Below are positions 1-7,900 of a stretch of 9,141 nt of DNA, one piece after another (position 1 is the stretch's first letter; the number at the start of each line of letters is the position of its first letter). Origin of the DNA: Phycisphaerae bacterium (GTDB lineage: Bacteria; Planctomycetota; Phycisphaerae; UBA1845; Fen-1342). The notes beneath the pieces are model-generated. The model made no database searches, was not told where the DNA came from, and was given only the letters and a program-made list of their open reading frames with translations. The translations under genes and the position numbers were made by a program. The stretch is from NCBI GenBank assembly GCA_026984555.1, contig JALSRY010000575.1, forward strand, positions 1 to 9,141, written 5' to 3'.

Positions 1-1
1 C

Positions 2-961
2 GACGGTTCCACCGACGGCGCGAAAAGCCCGATGCCCCCCCGGCCGAGCCAGGTGTTTCTGCCCCGCTTCCGGGCCTACGCCGAGAAACACGCGGGAACG
101 CCGGAAGCGATCGGCGCGTTGGTGTATGTAATCAACCTGGCGGCCCCGGGTGGCCCGCAAGCCAAACCGGGCGCGGGCGGCGGGGACGTCTCGTGGGCGA
201 TCGAGCAGTTGACTCAACACCACGCCGCCGATGCCGCCCTGCGCGAGCACCTTCCGGATTTGCAGTACTCCTTTTACGAGATCGGCAAGAAGCCGTTGAT
301 TCGCTTTTACGAGCGTGTCATCGAGGTGAACAAGGACAAGGAAATCGCCGCCACGGCGATGTTCAACCTGGCGTTCACGCTGATGCATGCGGGGCCGACG
401 CGGGCAGATGCGGAGCAGCGGGCCGACGAGAAGAAACGGGCGGCCAGGCTGTTTCGGCAAATCCGCAAGGAGTACCCCGGCACCTCCGCGGCCGAGCGTG
501 CCGCCGGGTATATCTTCGAGATGGAACACCTTCAGATCGGGATGAAAGCACCCGATCTCGCCGGGGAAGATGTGGAGGGGCACACGATCAAGCTGTCCCA
601 GTTTCGCGGGCAGGTGGTGGTGCTCGATTTCTGGGGTTTCTGGTGAGGCCCGTGCCGCTCGATGATTCCGCACGAGCGTGAGATGGTGAAACGTCTGAAA
701 GACAAGCCGTTCACGCTGCTCGGGATCAACAGCGACGGGAGTCGGTCGACTCTCAAGAAAATCCTCAAAGAGCAGAACATCACCTGGCCGAACATCTGCG
801 GCGGCAAGCCCAGCAAGAACAAGATCGCCGCGGCCTGGAACGTCCACGGTTGGCCGACGATCTATGTCATCGACCACGAAGGCATCATCCGCCACAGGGA
901 TCTGCGTGGCAAAGACCTCGAAGACGCCGTTGTGAAGCTGCTCAAGAAAGTAGAGAAGTAG
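2..961 (+). CDS. TlpA-like thioredoxin-fold protein, probable selenoprotein (5' partial, in-frame UGA at 644-646)
   Basis: The frame is open from the left edge (first full codon at 2), so the start lies outside. 319 residues are visible if the TGA at 644-646 is read as selenocysteine (Sec215). Residues about 10-175 are mostly helical and TPR-like; the AhpC/TSA-TlpA fold follows from about 180 (G-M-K-A-P-D, then V-V-V-L-D-F-W). The active site reads W-F-W-[TGA]-G-P-C-R, so the TGA replaces the attacking cysteine of CxxC and the resolving Cys218 is kept. Downstream, in the same frame, are the G-I-N-S-D strand and the cis-proline motif G-W-P-T (Pro285), ending at TAG 959-961. Members of this family are thiol-disulfide reductases, usually in the envelope; the N-terminus that would show a signal peptide is missing here. 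Conservation on both sides of the TGA with no frameshift argues for recoding. A point-mutant pseudogene or a base-call error (TGC to TGA) is the alternative. The ATG at 662 has no ribosome site and falls inside the fold, so a separate gene there is unlikely. Confidence 0.85.
644..646 (+). other. In-frame UGA, candidate selenocysteine codon
   Basis: TGA follows the TGG for Trp and is followed by GGC CCG TGC CGC (Gly-Pro-Cys-Arg). This is the exact place of the N-terminal, nucleophilic cysteine in the W-C-G-P-C-R signature of TlpA-like proteins. Sec replacing the nucleophilic Cys of a CxxC redox motif is the usual pattern in redox selenoproteins. Reading it as a stop would give a protein ending just before its catalytic residue. 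Confidence 0.8.
656..678 (+). promoter_or_regulatory. Candidate bacterial SECIS hairpin
   Basis: Starting 9 bases after the UGA, CGCTCG (656-661) pairs perfectly with CGAGCG (673-678). Inside it, U663-A672 can pair with A662 bulged, leaving a loop that begins with G664. This puts the loop G 17 bases after the UGA. A short stem just downstream of the UGA, with a G at the start of the apical loop, fits the general model for the SelB-binding SECIS element inside bacterial coding regions. The stem is short and GC-rich DNA folds easily, so this supports the recoding call but does not prove it. Confidence 0.5.
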
Positions 962-1147
962 CGGGCTGTCGGCGTGGTTATGCGGGTGACCGCACGCGTG
1001 CGGCCGTGGGGCGGAACCGGCGCCGGCCAAGGGCGGGAATCTGGCGTTCGGTGCGCCGCGGGGGTACATTGCGCGCGTGGGGCCGCTGCCGGTCGCGCGG
1101 CGTGCTCGCGGAAAACCGACGACCACCAGGCGTGAAAGGATGACAGC
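962..1147. other. Intergenic region with a 14-base perfect palindrome
   Basis: The 186 bases between the thioredoxin gene and the peptidase gene hold no convincing ORF, tRNA or clear -35/-10 pair. The one clear structure is the perfect palindrome CCGCACGCGTGCGG at 990-1003, 29 bases after the TAG. It could form a short 5-bp hairpin with a 4-base loop, acting as a weak terminator without a U-run, or be a two-fold protein site. The peptidase promoter is presumably in this gap but I cannot place it. Confidence 0.4.
1134..1140 (+). promoter_or_regulatory. Ribosome binding site setting a GTG start for the M24 peptidase
   Basis: GAAAGGA lies 7 bases before the GTG at 1148, a good Shine-Dalgarno position. 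The nearest in-frame ATG (1169) has no comparable site, so the GTG start is preferred. Confidence 0.6.
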
Positions 1148-2227
1148 GTGGCAAGCACTTCGATCCCGATGCCGTACCGTGAACGTGTACAACGTGTTCG
1201 CACGGAGATGAGACGCCGCCGTCTCGACGGCTACCTGGTTCAGAACCGGATGGACCAATACTGGCTGACGGGTTTCACGGGCGAAGACGGCTTCGTGCTG
1301 GTCACGCGCCGGGCGGTCGTGCTGCTGACCGATGGTCGTTTCGACGAAGCCGCGAGCGTGGAGTGCCCCTGGGCGAAGAAGGTGCTCCGCAAGCAGCGCA
1401 CGCCGGAGCGTAACGCCCGGGAGCTCAAGAAGTACAAGCTCGCGCGGGTCGGGTTCGATCCGGGGCACTTCACCGTCGCGGAGCATCAGGGCTTGCGCAA
1501 GGCTGTCCGGCCGACGCAGCTCGTGCCTGCCGCGGGGCTGATTCTCGATCGGCGGATCACGAAGGACGAGGGGGAGGTCGCCGCGATCCGGGAGGCGATC
1601 CGCGTGGCCGAGAAGGCATTCGTGAAGGTGCAGCGATGGATCAAGCCGGGGTTGACCGAGCGAGACATCGCCGCCCGCCTCGGCTACGAGATGCAGAAGC
1701 TCGGCGCCCAGGAGGCGTCGTTTCCGACGATCGTGGCGTGCGGCGCCAACGGCTCGCTACCGCACTACGAACCGGGCGACGGCGTGGTGCGCAAGAACGA
1801 GGGGGTATTGATCGACTGGGGTGCTCGCGTGGGGTGGTACGTCAGCGACTTGACCCGCATGGTGTGGCCCGGTAGCATCCCGCGCGAAATCGCGACGATC
1901 CAGCGGATCGTCAAGGAGGCACACGACGCCGGCATCGCCGCCGTGCGGCCCGGCGTGCGGGCGACCGATGTCGACCGAGCGGCCCGGCGTGTCATCGAAA
2001 AAGCTGGTTTCGGCCGGCATTTCGACCACGCGACCGGGCACGGCATCGGCCTCGATGTGCACGAGGCGCCCCGCGTGGGCAAGGGTACCAACACGAAACT
2101 CCTGCCCGGCATGGTCATTACCATCGAGCCGGGCATCTATCTTCCGGGCAAAGGCGGCGTTCGTATCGAGAGCGACGTGCTCGTCACGGATACCGGCTAC
2201 GAGGTGCTCTCGACGCTTCCGTACTGA
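1148..2227 (+). CDS. M24 family metallopeptidase, Xaa-Pro aminopeptidase/dipeptidase type
   Basis: A 359-residue cytoplasmic peptidase with the two-domain layout of aminopeptidase P and prolidase. Residues about 8-130 form a creatinase-like N-terminal domain ([17 protein letters not shown]). Residues about 140-359 form the pita-bread catalytic domain. All five ligands of the two-metal centre are present: Asp223 (I-D-W-G), Asp234 (S-D-L-T-R), His298 (G-H-G-I-G), Glu327 (I-E-P-G) and Glu341 (R-I-E-S-D). The enzyme would cleave peptide bonds next to proline in peptide turnover. Whether it acts on dipeptides (PepQ) or releases N-terminal residues (PepP) cannot be decided by eye; the length is closer to PepQ/YqhT-like proteins than to the longer PepP of E. 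coli (about 440 residues). The start is GTG. It lies 101 bases before accB on the same strand, a position held by yqhT-like peptidases upstream of efp-accB-accC in other bacteria. Confidence 0.9.
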   Translation: MASTSIPMPYRERVQRVRTEMRRRRLDGYLVQNRMDQYWLTGFTGEDGFVLVTRRAVVLLTDGRFDEAASVECPWAKKVLRKQRTPERNARELKKYKLARVGFDPGHFTVAEHQGLRKAVRPTQLVPAAGLILDRRITKDEGEVAAIREAIRVAEKAFVKVQRWIKPGLTERDIAARLGYEMQKLGAQEASFPTIVACGANGSLPHYEPGDGVVRKNEGVLIDWGARVGWYVSDLTRMVWPGSIPREIATIQRIVKEAHDAGIAAVRPGVRATDVDRAARRVIEKAGFGRHFDHATGHGIGLDVHEAPRVGKGTNTKLLPGMVITIEPGIYLPGKGGVRIESDVLVTDTGYEVLSTLPY

Positions 2228-2328
2228 TCCCCCGCCGGGTGGCCCGACGGCGACCTGCACCGCCTGATCGCCCGCGCCACGCGCCGGCGACGATCCGCCG
2301 CGGGAACCACCCGGAAACGAGGCAATCG
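2228..2328 (+). other. Gap between the peptidase gene and accB
   Basis: These 101 bases could be read in the accB frame from a GTG at 2239, but the added residues are Arg/Pro-rich and unlike the start of a biotin carrier protein. A 5-bp inverted repeat (CGCCG 2233-2237, CGGCG 2248-2252) sits 5 bases after the peptidase stop, without a following T-run. The region ends with GAGG (2319-2322), six bases before the accB ATG. No efp gene or promoter is visible. Confidence 0.4.
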
Positions 2329-2814
2329 ATGGCTTCCGAAGACAAACGCTGCGACGACAAGCGCGTCGATATCAAACACATCAAGAACCTCGTCGCGCTC
2401 ATGGTCGAGAACGATCTCAGCCGGATCGAAATCGCCGAAGGCGACACGAAGATCCTCATCAAACGTGGCGGCAAGACGGTTGTTCAATCCGTGGCCGCCC
2501 CGCCGCCAGCGGCGCCCGTTCCGGCTCCGGCGGCTGCCGCGCCCAGTGTGTCCGCCCCGGCGGCGGCGCCCGGGGAGCTGCTGATCCGCTCGCCGATGGT
2601 GGGCACGTTTTACGCCGCCCCCGATCCCGAGTCGCCGCCGTATGTAAAAGTCGGCGACGCGGTCCAGCCCGAGACGGTCGTGTGCCTCGTGGAGGCGATG
2701 AAGGTGTTCAACGAGATCAAGGCCGAGGTTTCCGGTCGCATCACGCGGGTGCTCGTCAACAATGCCGAAGCTGTCGAGTACGATCAGCCGCTGTTCGCGG
2801 TCGCGCCGGCGTGA
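2329..2814 (+). CDS. accB: Biotin carboxyl carrier protein of acetyl-CoA carboxylase
   Basis: A 161-residue protein, close to the 156 residues of E. coli AccB. The N-terminal part (about 12-52) has the family pattern of a helix followed by an acidic strand ([12 protein letters not shown]...I-E-I-A-E-G). A Pro/Ala linker spans about 54-83. The C-terminal biotinyl domain (about 84-161) has the signature E-A-M-K-V with Lys125 as the biotinylated residue, and the F-Y-A-A-P-D-P motif of the thumb-bearing type. AccB carries biotin between biotin carboxylase and carboxyltransferase in the first step of fatty-acid synthesis. The ATG at 2329 is chosen over the upstream GTG (2239) because GAGG lies 6 bases before it and the extra residues look unrelated. 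accC begins 28 bases downstream, so the two are almost surely co-transcribed. Gln/Asn-type methionine after the lysine (M-K-M) is replaced here by M-K-V, a common variant. Confidence 0.96.
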   Translation: MASEDKRCDDKRVDIKHIKNLVALMVENDLSRIEIAEGDTKILIKRGGKTVVQSVAAPPPAAPVPAPAAAAPSVSAPAAAPGELLIRSPMVGTFYAAPDPESPPYVKVGDAVQPETVVCLVEAMKVFNEIKAEVSGRITRVLVNNAEAVEYDQPLFAVAPA

Positions 2815-2842
2815 TTGTTCCCGTCACCCCCGCGGGGTTCTC

Positions 2843-4201
2843 ATGTTCAGTCGCATTCTGATAGCCAATCGCGGAGAAATCGCGCTGCGCATCATCCGTG
2901 CGTGCCGTGACATGGGCATCGACGCCATCGCGGTCTACAGCAAGGCCGACGAGGGCGCGGCCTACCTCGAGCTCGCCAAGGATGCGATCTGCATCGGTGC
3001 CGCGCCGGCCGCGGCGTCGTATCTGAATCCGGCGACGATACTGGCGGCGGCGGAGGTCGCGGATGTGGAGGCGATCCACCCGGGGTACGGTTTTTTGGCG
3101 GAGAATCCGACCTTTGCGCAGATGTGCCGCGAAGCCAAGATCGAGTTCATCGGCCCCTCCGCGGAGGCGATGCAACTGCTCGGCAACAAGGTCGAGGCCC
3201 GCCGACTCGCCCGCAAGGCGAAGGTGCCGCTGGTTCCCGGCAGCAAGGAAGCGGTGGAGAGCGAAGACGAAGCCGTCAAGATCGCCGGGAAAATCGGCTA
3301 CCCGGTGATGATCAAGGCTTCGGCGGGGGGCGGGGGGCGTGGTATCCGGGCCGTCCACAACGAGGCGGTCCTCCGCAGCAGCTTCCGGCACGCCCGGCAG
3401 GAAGCCGAAGCCGCTTTCAAAGACGGCACCCTCTATATTGAAAAGCTCGTCGAGAAACCGCGTCACGTCGAGGTCCAGCTCCTCGGCGACCGCAAGGGCA
3501 ACATCGTGCACCTCTGGGAGCGTGACTGCTCGCTCCAGCGTCGCAACCAGAAACTCGTCGAGGAATCGCCCTCTCCGCACATCAGCGCGCGGACGCGGCG
3601 TAAACTCTGCTCGGCCGCCGTTCGGCTCGCCAAGGCCGCCGGTTACTATTCCGCCGGGACCTGCGAATTCCTCGTCGATGAGAAGGAGAACTTCTATTTC
3701 ATGGAGATCAACGCTCGGATCCAGGTCGAGCATCCGGTGACGGAGCTGATTACCGGCGTCGATCTCGTCCAGTGGCAGATTCGCATCGCCGCGGGCGAAA
3801 AACTGAAGCTCCGCCAGGACGCCATCGAGCAGCACGGCCACGCGATCGAATGCCGCATCAACGCCGAGGATCCCGAGCACAACTTCCGCCCCTGCCCCGG
3901 TCGGATCGAACAGTTCATCCCCCCCGGCGGCCCGGGCGTCCGTGTGGATACCCATGCCTACGCGGGCTACATGGTCAGCCCGCACTACGACTCGATGGTC
4001 GCCAAGCTGCTCGTCCACCGGCCGACGCGGCGGGAGGCGATCAACGCCATGCGTCGCGCCCTCGAAGAGTTCCGCATCAGCCCGATCGCGACCACCATCC
4101 CGATCCACCGCAAGATCATGGAGCACATCGACTTCGTGGACGGAAACGTGGACACGGGGTTCGTCGAACGAGCGCTCGATACCGACTTGCGATCGACGTA
4201 A
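2843..4201 (+). CDS. accC: Biotin carboxylase subunit of acetyl-CoA carboxylase
   Basis: A 452-residue protein (E. coli AccC has 449) whose key residues fall at almost the same numbers as in E. coli. It opens with [14 protein letters not shown], the biotin carboxylase N-domain. The ATP-grasp part has Lys158 in I-K-A-S and the glycine-rich loop G-G-G-G-R-G. The catalytic stretch is E288-I-N290-A-R292-I-Q-V-E296-H-P-V-T-E, and Arg338 is in E-C-R-I-N-A-E-D-P. The enzyme uses ATP and bicarbonate to carboxylate biotin on AccB. The ATG at 2843 matches the family start and has a weak GGGG site (2834-2837); the in-frame ATG at 2762 lies inside accB and would add a non-conserved Ser/Arg-rich leader. 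The carboxyltransferase genes accA and accD are not in the window. The gene ends 36 bases from the convergent PAAR gene. Confidence 0.97.
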   Translation: MFSRILIANRGEIALRIIRACRDMGIDAIAVYSKADEGAAYLELAKDAICIGAAPAAASYLNPATILAAAEVADVEAIHPGYGFLAENPTFAQMCREAKIEFIGPSAEAMQLLGNKVEARRLARKAKVPLVPGSKEAVESEDEAVKIAGKIGYPVMIKASAGGGGRGIRAVHNEAVLRSSFRHARQEAEAAFKDGTLYIEKLVEKPRHVEVQLLGDRKGNIVHLWERDCSLQRRNQKLVEESPSPHISARTRRKLCSAAVRLAKAAGYYSAGTCEFLVDEKENFYFMEINARIQVEHPVTELITGVDLVQWQIRIAAGEKLKLRQDAIEQHGHAIECRINAEDPEHNFRPCPGRIEQFIPPGGPGVRVDTHAYAGYMVSPHYDSMVAKLLVHRPTRREAINAMRRALEEFRISPIATTIPIHRKIMEHIDFVDGNVDTGFVERALDTDLRST

Positions 4202-4203
4202 TG

Positions 4204-4222
4204 GGTGGTTCGGCCGACCACC
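4204..4222. terminator. Hairpin in the convergent gap, possible two-way terminator
   Basis: GGTGGTT (4204-4210) pairs with GACCACC (4216-4222), six Watson-Crick pairs plus one G-T pair around a 5-base loop. It begins 2 bases after the accC stop and lies 15 bases from the stop of the minus-strand PAAR gene. There is no T-run on either side, so efficient intrinsic termination is uncertain. Confidence 0.35.
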
Positions 4223-4237
4223 GCGGCGCGTCCGGAA

Positions 4238-4882
4238 TCACCCGATCATCACCGTGAAACAGGCGAGAGCGATCGGGTCCGCCCCACCGCACGCCTCCAT
4301 CACCTGGTCTCCCAAACGGCACGCCGGAAGGTTGTTGATGAACACCGTCGCGCTGCCCCGCGTCACCATGCCGGGGCCATGCACCGGCACGGGGCACGGA
4401 AGCGGGCACATATGCTGGTCGGCCATTCCCGCCATGGCGCCGACCACGCTCGTCGCGGCAGCCCCCATCGCCGCCTTGATTCCCTGCGTGTAGGCGACAT
4501 CCGCCGCGGGCTGTCCCCCGGGGACGGCCGATGCGGAGGTCCAGGCAGCCGTCAAGCTGGCGTTCTGCGTGCCCACCGCAGCCGCCTGGGAAGCCGCCGC
4601 GGACAGCACGCCCGGCTGGCCGGCGCCCGCCGATGCGGCCCCGAGACTCATCATGCCCTGTACGACCTGGACGATTTGCGATGCCGCGGTCGCGGGGTTG
4701 AGAACCGGGCTTTGCATCAGCGTGCTCATCGCGTTCGACAGCGACTCCAGCGCCGCGGCGACCGACGAAGGGACCGCGCGCCACGCGGGCAGAAACCCGA
4801 TCAACACGTTCGGGCTTCCCGGCCCGGGCGTGAGCGCCGACCCGTGCGTGGTCATGTCCGTGATTCGTGCAGCCGGTGGCAT
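4238..4882 (-). CDS. PAAR-type spike tip protein with a long Ala/Ser-rich insertion
   Basis: A 214-residue protein. Residues 1-35 read as the first PAAR unit (A-A-R-I-T-D-M-T-T-H-G, then G-S-P-N-V-L-I-G with P-A-x-R). Residues about 155-214 read as the rest: His157 and two cysteines (H-M-C-P-L-P-C), H-G-P-G-M-V-T-R-G-S-A-T-V-F-I-N, L-P-A-C-R-L-G-D, and the last strand C-F-T-V-M-I-G. PAAR proteins form a zinc-bound cone that caps the VgrG spike and sharpens the T6SS tip. About 110 residues rich in Ala, Ser and Gly, with a hydrophobic stretch near 138-155, lie between the two parts; no toxin domain is recognised in it. The ATG is preceded by AGGA (4893-4890) with a 7-base spacer. It follows the LysM-protein gene by 50 bases and is probably the last gene of the VgrG operon. 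Confidence 0.85.
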   Translation of the reverse strand: MPPAARITDMTTHGSALTPGPGSPNVLIGFLPAWRAVPSSVAAALESLSNAMSTLMQSPVLNPATAASQIVQVVQGMMSLGAASAGAGQPGVLSAAASQAAAVGTQNASLTAAWTSASAVPGGQPAADVAYTQGIKAAMGAAATSVVGAMAGMADQHMCPLPCPVPVHGPGMVTRGSATVFINNLPACRLGDQVMEACGGADPIALACFTVMIG

Positions 4883-4932
4883 GATGCGATCCTGTGTACT
4901 CCGTTGGTGTGTTCCCGCGGTCCGGCTACCGC

Positions 4933-7900
4933 TCAGCAGCCATGCCGGTCGATCAGCCGGCCGAGCGTGGCGGCGTCCACGCGACCGCTCTGGGCGAGCC
5001 CCTCGACCATCTGGAACTTGCGAATCGCGGCCCGCGTGTACTCGCCGGCATACGCCGCCGGCGCCCCCGCGTCGAAACCGAGGTTGTTGAGCCGACCGAT
5101 CACGCCGCTGACTTCGTTCGCGGGATCGAGGTGGCCGATCTGGAGCGGAAGCTCCTCCAGGAGGTCGTCCCAGTTCGGCACCTGGTCCGCGAGCCCGCCC
5201 ATCGCGTCGAACACGCTGTCGATCGCCCCGTCGGCCTGCTGCTGGGCGTCTGCGATGGCATTGGCCGCCGACGACGACGCCTGCTGCAACCCCTCGCGTG
5301 CCTGATCGGCCCCCTCTTGCACCGCTGCCGACGCTTGCTCACGTGCCTGCGTCACCTGGTCCACGGCGCCGCTCGCGGCGTCCTGGGCTTCGCCGATCGC
5401 CGCCTGGGCCTGGTCGCGGGCCTGACCCACCCCCTCCGACGCCTGTTCCAGTGCCGCCGACGCTTGCTGGGTCACCTGCTCGCGCAACTGACTGACCCGG
5501 CCGACCCCGTCCTGCACCGCCTGGCCCGCCGCCTGAACTCCCTGCTGGGCCGCGTCGGCGGCCGCGTTGACCTGGTCGTGTGCCGCGGTCCCGGCCTGTT
5601 GCGCGGCCTGGGCCGCCTGCTCGCGTGCCGCCGCAACCTGGTCGAGTACGCCGTCGGCCGCGGCCTGTGCCTGATCGACGATGCCGGTCGCCGCGTCCCC
5701 CGCCTGGCCCATCGCGTCCTGGGCTGCTTGCGAGGCGCCCGCGGCAGCCTGCGTCGCGCGGTGGGCCGCGTCGCTCGTCGCGGAGGACGCCGCGGCTCCC
5801 GCGTCGGCGATTCGCTGGTTGGCCTGCGCGGCGGCATCGCCGACGGCCTGGCCCGCCTGTTCCGACGCCTCCCGGGCCGCGGACGCTCCCGCCTCGATCT
5901 GCTGGTAGGCCTGCCGGACCTCTTGATCCACGGCCGATTGGGCCGATTGCTCGGCATCGTCAACGCCCTGCTGGGCCGTCTGCTGGGCCTGGTCGAGCTG
6001 CTGATCCACTTCCGTCCGTGCCTGCGCGATCGCGTCACTGCCCTTCTGCTCGGCCTCGGCCAACAATCGCTGCCCTTCCTGGATCAGCGTATCCACGATC
6101 ACGTCCGCGGGAATGCCGAGCTGCCGGGCTTTTTGTTTGGCCAGCTCGCCCAGCGCGCGCAGTGATTCGTTCATCATCCGCGACGTCTCGCCGAGCATCT
6201 CGCGTGCGGTCGCCTGGGCCCCGTCCGCCGCCCGGTCCGCCTGCGACCGGGCCTGATCCACCTGCGCCCGGGCCTGCTCGGCCGCCGCGGCGACCTGCTG
6301 GCGCAGCCGCGCCTGGATCTCCTGCACCCGCTGCCGAAGCCATGTTTCACCCCGCTCGACCGCCCGATTGATCAGGTCGTCGATATACCGGCGGGTTTCG
6401 GCGGCGGCGTGATCGACCAGGGCCTGGGCTTGCTGCTGGCCTTGGCGGATGCCGTCCTGGGCGCGGCTCTCGGCTTCGGCGACGGCGGCCTGGACGCGCT
6501 GCTCGACCCCTTGCGCGGCCTGCTGGCCCTGCGCCACCGCCGCGTCCACCGCGCCGCGCGCCTGGTCGGCGGCCCGGCCGACCCCGGCGCGAGCCTGCTG
6601 CTCGGCGGCGATGGCCTGCTGCACGAGCTGGTTGACCTGCGACTCGTACTCGGCGATCGACTGGTTCGCACGCGACTGCACCTGGGAGATCATTCCCGAG
6701 GCTTGCTGCTGGGCTTGCGCCGCCTGCTGGCGGGCCTGCTGTTCGAGCTGGGCGAGCCGCTGCGAAACATCGTCCACGCCCTGCTGCGCTTGCCCGACCA
6801 TCCCCTGCGCCCGGTCCGCCGCCTGATCGACGGCCCCCGCCGCCTGTTTGGCGGTCTGCTCGATCCGGTCGCGGGCGACGCCCTCGGCCTTGGCCACCTG
6901 GTCGAGGATCGCATCCGCGTGCTGCTGGCAGTAATCGACGAGCCGCGTTCCTTTTTCCACCAGCCCGTCGAGTCTTCCCTGGAGCATTCCGCCGATACCG
7001 GCGACCAACTCCTTGCATTTCTTGCGTAGATCGGCCCCGAACTGCGGATCGAGCGGGTTCTGGAAGAACGCCCGCAGGGTGTTGTACTCCGTTCCCAACT
7101 GGGGGGCGACCAGCGCCCGCTGGAGGAACCGAATCGAGTTCTGCTCGGGCCCCTGAAAACGAAAGGCCCCGACCTCCGCCTCGAACGGAATCTCGTGCTC
7201 GAGCATTCCCTGCGCGTCGGTCACGCCCGTCAACACCCGGTCGCGCAGCACAATCGCATACGAAAGTCCCGGCAGGGGGTGTTTGTCCGCGTCCTCCAGT
7301 TTGAGCCGCAATTTCGGCCGCGGTACCGGTTTGCGAAACCGATGCCGCATCTCGGTAGCGCCTTGCTCGAGCTTGTTCTCGATCGGGGGGATGAAGACGC
7401 GGTCGCCCGGTTCGAGGATGTGCGGGTGGATCCGCCGCTGGCGCAGCTCGGCATTGGCCGGGTGGTTCCAGATCTTCTCCCAGCCGGGGAGGCCGTGTTC
7501 GTCGGCCAGTCGCCCCAGCCAGTCTCCTTCCGCCACCGTCATCCACTGTCCGGGTCGGCCGCCGAGCGCTCCGGCGGCGGCTTCGGCCGCCGGCCCCAAC
7601 CCGGCCGCCAGTCCGGCCGCCGTCGCCCCCGCCTGGTCGAGCGCACTGCGAGCCTGCCCCAACGCCTGCCCGGCCTGCGCCATCCCCTGATCCAGCGCAT
7701 CGCTGGCCTGGCCAGCCAGCTCCTGTGCCCGGCCCGCCGCCTGCTGGGCCTGTTCCGCGGCCCCGAAGATCGCGTCGCGCGCCCGGCTGTAGTAGCCGCG
7801 CACCTGTGCCTCGACCGCGGCGACTTCCTGCATTTTTTCCGCGATCGCGGCGCCGACCCGCTGTTTGGCGGCCTGCGCCTGATCGGCCGCGGCCTGCGCC

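Noticed and set aside
662..961. A separate small thioredoxin-like gene starting at ATG 662
   Set aside because: It would start just after the active-site cysteine, has no ribosome site, and is in frame with the upstream part. It is better explained as the second half of the UGA-containing gene.
2233..2252. Inverted repeat just after the peptidase stop as a terminator
   Set aside because: The stem has only 5 pairs around a 10-base loop and no T-run. accB downstream is probably on the same transcript, so the evidence is too weak to call a terminator.
2756..4126. Minus-strand open frame of 456 codons opposite accC
   Set aside because: accC on the other strand is certain. The antisense product is a composition artefact of high third-position GC.
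4894..6165. Plus-strand open frame of 423 codons, rich in Leu, Arg and Gly, opposite the LysM/coiled-coil gene
   Set aside because: It mirrors the Ala/Gln-rich coding strand (CAG/GCC codons read backwards give CTG/GGC), has no domain logic, and overlaps a well-supported gene. The same holds for the plus-strand frames at 6409-7029 and 7195-7914.
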